Positions 15,661-18,775 of a stretch of 18,775 bases of DNA are shown one piece after another. A program made the position numbers and the translations under genes. Each line of letters begins with the position of its first letter. The first letter of the stretch is position 1. The stretch is taken from assembly GCA_964457545.1 (NCBI GenBank), contig CAYWEN010000014.1:1-18775 (forward strand), read 5' to 3'. This DNA is from JAGGTJ01 sp964457545. GTDB lineage: Bacteria; Desulfobacterota; DSM-4660; Desulfatiglandales; Desulfatiglandaceae. The notes below the pieces were generated by a model. The model ran no database searches and was not told the DNA's origin. It saw only the letters and a program-made list of their open reading frames with translations.

Positions 15661-15671
15661 GGAGCACTGAA

Positions 15672-16949
15672 ATGCCCCCTGAATGTCAGGAAAAAGATTA
15701 TAACCCAATCATCAGAGAAAGGGACGTATTTAAAAAACAGTTTCTGACAATACAAAACAAATATGAAAACAAGATACAGGAACTCTCCATATTAAAAGAA
15801 CTGGGAGAAACCCTGCGTTCTGCAGATTTTCACAATAAAAACATCCTGTTCTGGCATCAAATCAAGATAGTTATCAAACACATGGCATTGTCAGGAATAT
15901 CATTAATACTTACAGAAGAAAACAGGGATGAATACGAGCTGGTAGCCAACAGTTACAATGAAGAACCTTTGCTTCATCCTGTTCGGCTGTCATCGGAAAA
16001 CAAGTTTTTAAAAAACATTATAAAACAAAAAAGATCCATAATAATCAAGGATCTGAGCAAACAGCCATTCTTTAACGGTATAAACACGTTTAACAAGGGT
16101 GCGATGTGTTTTGTACCCATTATGCATAACAACAACGGCATAGGCGTGTTATGCCTGCATGCAACAAACCTGCACAGATTCAACAACAATGCAAAACATT
16201 TCTTTTCTATAGTGGCAGATCAAATAGCTACAGCAATTATACTTTTCCGGCTTTACAACAACATGCTTAAAGAGGAAAACCGCCGCTACATACTCTCCCG
16301 CTTTTTCTCAAAGGGCATAACAGAGACAATACTGAATCAGGGAGAAAAACTCAAACTGGGTGGAGAACGAAAAAACGTAACAATCCTGTTCGCAGATCTT
16401 TGCGGTTTCACATCCATGTCGGAAAAACTGGACCAGGAAGAGGTCCTAAACATTTTGAACCGTTATTTCTCATTTGCCATTCCAATTGTTTTTGAATTTG
16501 ACGGAACACTTGACAAGCTTATGGGTGACGGCATGATGGCCTTTTTCGGAGCGCCCATATCCCATATCGATGACCCGGCAAGAGCCTTGAAAATGGCAAT
16601 CAGGTTAATATCTGCCCTTAAAAAGTCAGATATCAGGATTCCAGGACAGACAGGAGAACTAAGTTCCAGACTGAAGGTCTCCGTAGGAATAAATACAGGA
16701 GAGGTAGTAGCAGGGTATCTTGGTTCAGAAGATCACCTGAACTATACAGTCATAGGCGATGCTGTCAATATTGCACAACGGCTTCAGACCCTTGCCAACA
16801 GCAACGAAATATTTATCAGCCGCTCTACATACAGTGCCATCAAGGATACCAGAATAGACGGGGTCAAAGGCTTTACACACCTCAAGGGACAAAAGGTAAA
16901 AGGCCGGCACAAGACAGTTGATACCTACAGGGTTGAACTGACATTTTAG
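15672..16949 (+). CDS. GAF-domain class IIIb adenylate cyclase
   Basis: This 425-residue soluble protein makes cAMP from ATP. Residues 15-50 are a coiled-coil-like helix, 55-195 a GAF domain (FVPIMHNNNGIGVLCLH), 200-225 a linker, and 232-425 the class III catalytic domain. Metal-binding Asp242 (LFADLCGFTSMSE) and Asp286 (DKLMGDG) are present, with base-recognition Lys282, then Thr359 (NYTVIGDAVNIAQR), Asn366 and Arg370. Thr in place of the usual Asp marks class IIIb enzymes, a group that includes bicarbonate-responsive cyclases such as CyaB1 and CyaC. All catalytic residues are present, so it should be active as a homodimer. GGAG lies seven bases before the ATG. It is cotranscribed with the HDOD gene, which suggests a shared signal. 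Confidence 0.93.
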   Translation: MPPECQEKDYNPIIRERDVFKKQFLTIQNKYENKIQELSILKELGETLRSADFHNKNILFWHQIKIVIKHMALSGISLILTEENRDEYELVANSYNEEPLLHPVRLSSENKFLKNIIKQKRSIIIKDLSKQPFFNGINTFNKGAMCFVPIMHNNNGIGVLCLHATNLHRFNNNAKHFFSIVADQIATAIILFRLYNNMLKEENRRYILSRFFSKGITETILNQGEKLKLGGERKNVTILFADLCGFTSMSEKLDQEEVLNILNRYFSFAIPIVFEFDGTLDKLMGDGMMAFFGAPISHIDDPARALKMAIRLISALKKSDIRIPGQTGELSSRLKVSVGINTGEVVAGYLGSEDHLNYTVIGDAVNIAQRLQTLANSNEIFISRSTYSAIKDTRIDGVKGFTHLKGQKVKGRHKTVDTYRVELTF

Positions 16950-17157
16950 AAGCATATCTGATGCCCGTCACCTCTTGCATTCCTTCATCACTTCTGAACA
17001 TAACTGGAAACTTCCTGGCATCAAAATTCGTATCCATCCGGAAACAGATTCTGATCACTGTCCGGTTCCTGGTATACATATGAGAATCTTTTAACAAAAT
17101 CAGGCAAAGTCCCAAAAACAAATATTGTATAATAATTTGAATTCGTGTAGAATAATA

Positions 17158-17184
17158 TCTCTACCATGAAATGTTTTGTAGAGA
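17158..17184 (+). promoter_or_regulatory. 7-base dyad in the leader of the selenoprotein gene
   Basis: TCTCTAC (17158-17164) and GTAGAGA (17178-17184) are perfect inverted copies with a 13-base spacer, so their centres are about two helical turns apart. A third related GTAGA at 17147-17151 could pair with the first arm instead. The dyad lies in an AT-rich region containing TATAAT (17128-17133), 35 bases before the ATG. It fits an operator for a dimeric repressor or an RNA hairpin; no known regulator is assigned. Confidence 0.4.
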
Positions 17185-17218
17185 AATTAATTAAAACTGG
17201 ATATACAAGGAGACAGAC

Positions 17219-17536
17219 ATGTTTGAAATTACAGAAAAAGCAAGTGAAATGATCAAAGCTTTCCTGAAAGACAGGGAAGAAATTCCTGCTATCAGGATAA
17301 TGCTATCACAGGGTGGTTGATCCGGGCCCTCACTGGGCATGGCTCTGGATGAGCCTCGTGAAACAGATATTACGTTTGATGACAGAGATTTAACCTATGT
17401 TATAGACAGGGACCTTTTTCAGCAGATCAAACCTGTAACTGTAGAATATGTAAAATCTGCTATGGGAGAAGGATTCAATATTAAATCAAGCATGAAAAAA
17501 CAACCTTCGTGCGGTTCTTCAACCTGTAGCTGTTAG
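17219..17536 (+). CDS. HesB/IscA-family A-type carrier, selenocysteine protein
   Basis: Read through the in-frame TGA at 17318-17320 this gives a 105-residue A-type iron-sulfur carrier, close to the family's length of about 107. The TGA is codon 34, in the sequence SQGG-U-SGPSLGMALDE, exactly where IscA/HesB proteins have their first cluster-binding Cys (CSG, Cys35 in E. coli IscA). Conserved sequence continues in the same frame to the C-terminus (TFDDRDLTYVIDRDLF, GEGFNI). The end reads PSCGSSTCSC: Cys98 is at the canonical distance, but the usual C-G-C is replaced by Cys98, Cys103 and Cys105. AAGGAG lies six bases before the ATG. A SECIS hairpin is present (17341-17355). HesB-like selenoproteins are known from prokaryotic selenoproteome work. 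Without Sec decoding the gene would look like a 33-residue fragment plus a 65-residue ORF. Confidence 0.88.
17341..17355 (+). promoter_or_regulatory. Bacterial SECIS element
   Basis: GGCTC pairs with GAGCC around the loop TGGAT. The loop starts 25 bases after the TGA, within the 16-37 base range accepted for bacterial SECIS elements. The five-base stem and a loop with G at its second position also fit the published pattern. It should recruit SelB with Sec-tRNA. Confidence 0.7.
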
Positions 17537-17556
17537 CGGTTTCCCTATATAGCCTC

Positions 17557-17590
17557 CCCCAAAAAAATCATATTTTTTTGGGGTTTTTTT
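17557..17590 (+). terminator. Strong rho-independent terminator
   Basis: CCCC plus seven A residues (17557-17567) pair with seven T residues plus GGGG (17573-17583) around the loop TCATA, followed by seven T residues (17584-17590). It is 20 bases after the selenoprotein stop and isolates that gene from the next one. Confidence 0.9.
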
Positions 17591-17752
17591 ATGGCATATT
17601 CTCCCAATCCCATTCACAAACATATGCTTAATATATTCCATATATAAACATACCGCGGGCAATAGTGAGTTTGCTATTCTGTAAATGAGCATTTTTGGAC
17701 AAAGACAGGGAATCCCACAGATTGAGACCGGGATTCCGCAAAAAGGCCATTT

Positions 17753-18550
17753 ATGGATAAAAACCGGTCAACAGGTTGGTATTTAAAACCCTTGGGCAAA
17801 AAAAGTCACCAAATCAAAACAGAAAATCTGTCAAGGCTCCTGCTTTACATGCTGGGTCAACGGCCTGATGAATTTGGATTGATTCCTGATAAAAAAGGTT
17901 TCGTTTCCATCAAAGAACTCCTGAAGGCCATACATGAAGAAAGAGATTTCAGGTATGTAAGGCTTTCCCATATAAATGAGATATTAATAGGTAAAGATAG
18001 ATATCTGTTTGAATCTACAGATAAATCAATCAGAGTCAAAGAAAAAAAATGGCAACTTGATCTTGCAAACCCTGCCCGTTTGGTTCCAAAAATTCTCTAT
18101 ACAGGCGTAAAAAGAAAATCCTGTGTATTTATCAGCAAAAATGGTCTTAAACCTGCAGCAGACAAATATATCATACTTTCCACATCAAAAGAGTTTTCCG
18201 AAAAAATCGGAAAAAGACGTGATCCAAAACCTGCGGTATTGACAATAATGACATCAGATGCCCAAAAAAAGGGCTATGTGTTTTATCAGTTCGGATCCCT
18301 GTTTTTAAGTCCTGAAATAGGACCTGACTGTATTTCAGGATATCCAATTCAGAAGGAGCCGGGTCCTGAAAAAATCAGGCCTGGTCATACAGAAAAGCCA
18401 TCAAGGTCAGAATCTGCAACAAAAAATCTTACCCCGGGCAGTTTTATCATGGATGTATCAAGGGACCCGGATATTCACAGAAGACTGAAAGGAAAAAAGA
18501 AGAAAGGCTGGAAAGAAGAGGCAAGAAAACTGAGAAGAAAAGGCAAATAA
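17753..18550 (+). CDS. Divergent KptA/Tpt1-like RNA 2'-phosphotransferase homologue
   Basis: This 265-residue protein matches the Tpt1/KptA fold (PF01885), whose known members remove a 2'-phosphate from RNA using NAD. Residues 26-110 fit the RNA lobe (LSRLLLYMLGQRPDEFGL, GFVSIKELLKAI, SIRVKEKKW). Residues 113-195 fit the NAD lobe (KILYTGV, GLKPAADKYIILS, IGKRRDPKPAVL, GYVFYQFGSLFLS). However, the catalytic Arg-His of LRHRP is Gly35-Gln36 here, and LYHGT is LYTGV. The Arg in SIRV and the KRR are kept. The tail from 200 is polar, ending in a Lys/Arg-rich segment (GKKKKGWKEEARKLRRKGK) likely to bind RNA. AGG lies six bases before the ATG. It is a single gene, separated from its neighbour by a terminator. 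Activity is doubtful; it could be an RNA-binding relative. Confidence 0.8.
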   Translation: MDKNRSTGWYLKPLGKKSHQIKTENLSRLLLYMLGQRPDEFGLIPDKKGFVSIKELLKAIHEERDFRYVRLSHINEILIGKDRYLFESTDKSIRVKEKKWQLDLANPARLVPKILYTGVKRKSCVFISKNGLKPAADKYIILSTSKEFSEKIGKRRDPKPAVLTIMTSDAQKKGYVFYQFGSLFLSPEIGPDCISGYPIQKEPGPEKIRPGHTEKPSRSESATKNLTPGSFIMDVSRDPDIHRRLKGKKKKGWKEEARKLRRKGK

Positions 18551-18567
18551 ATATTCTCCGTTTTTCT

Positions 18568-18584
18568 GCCCTTGTAAAAAGGGC
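18568..18584 (+). terminator. Possible weak terminator after the KptA-like gene
   Basis: GCCCTT (18568-18573) pairs with AAGGGC (18579-18584) around GTAAA, 17 bases after the stop. It is followed by CTCATTT rather than a clean T run, so termination would be inefficient. The remaining bases to 18775 show no gene I can support. Confidence 0.4.
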
Positions 18585-18775
18585 CTCATTTCTGCATGAA
18601 AACACCATGCAAACAAGCATGGCAGATCTTGCCTGTTCAAATAAACGCATACATTTTCCCAGACAATCACATGTCATTTTACAGGGCATCTCTTCCTGCC
18701 CCTGATCAAATACCAAGACACAAGAAACATATACCTTCCTGTAACCTCATTCTTTTTCTTTAACAAAAGAACAGG

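Noticed and set aside
17326..17338. GCCC-TCACT-GGGC hairpin just after the UGA as the SECIS element
   Set aside because: Its loop begins only 9 bases after the UGA and has no G at the first two positions; the hairpin at 17341-17355 fits the rules better.
17339..17536. Separate 65-codon gene starting at ATG 17339
   Set aside because: It is the C-terminal part of the A-type carrier in the same frame as the upstream part; it lacks the N-terminal fold and its own ribosome-binding site.
17219..17536. Pseudogene caused by a nonsense mutation
   Set aside because: The stop falls precisely on the conserved Cys ligand, the downstream frame is intact, and a fitting SECIS hairpin is present, all expected for Sec and unlikely by chance.

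Overview
The window reads like a chromosomal segment of an anaerobic, selenium-using deltaproteobacterium (Desulfobacterota, probably a sulfate reducer of the Desulfobacterales type). This is inferred from the style of the proteins, an A-type iron-sulfur carrier with an in-frame UGA that is best read as selenocysteine, a Bat (Bacteroides aerotolerance) operon with a fused BatB-BatC protein, and the coupling of HDOD and adenylate-cyclase signalling genes. No taxonomic search was possible.

Layout. Positions 1-1026 are mostly non-coding, with one doubtful short ORF and one plausible small membrane protein on the minus strand. A tRNA-Pro(UGG) and its terminator follow (1027-1155), then a YkgJ-type cysteine-cluster protein (1199-1654). 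Its stop lies 7 bases from the end of a convergent minus-strand operon (3289 to 1662) that encodes an ECF-type sigma factor, a DUF3619/anti-sigma-like membrane protein, a small exported acidic protein and a DUF3106 protein built of 18-residue arginine-rich repeats. Just upstream, on the same strand, is a second exported basic repeat protein, with six 11-residue units. Three of the junctions in this operon overlap, so the sigma-factor genes are translationally coupled.

From 4338 to 13442 on the plus strand runs a complete Bat-type operon: MoxR AAA+ ATPase, DUF58 protein, a BatD-like/DUF4381-like membrane protein, BatA (VWA), a BatB-BatC fusion (VWA plus TPR plus basic tail), BatD, and a BatE-like TPR/SH3 membrane protein. 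In this family a MoxR chaperone is thought to act on VWA proteins that bind metal through MIDAS motifs at the membrane, in stress or envelope maintenance. A consensus sigma-70 promoter lies about 420 bases upstream of moxR.

From 13636 to 16949 are two signalling proteins in one transcription unit: a multidomain HDOD protein (L7/L12-like segment, degenerate GGDEF-like domain, HDOD with a retained HD motif) and a GAF-class IIIb adenylate cyclase.

The last part holds the selenocysteine A-type carrier (17219-17536) with a fitting bacterial SECIS hairpin and a strong terminator, then a Tpt1/KptA-like RNA 2'-phosphotransferase homologue that has lost the catalytic Arg-His pair (17753-18550). The selenoprotein and the divergent KptA homologue are the items most likely to be wrongly annotated by automatic pipelines.
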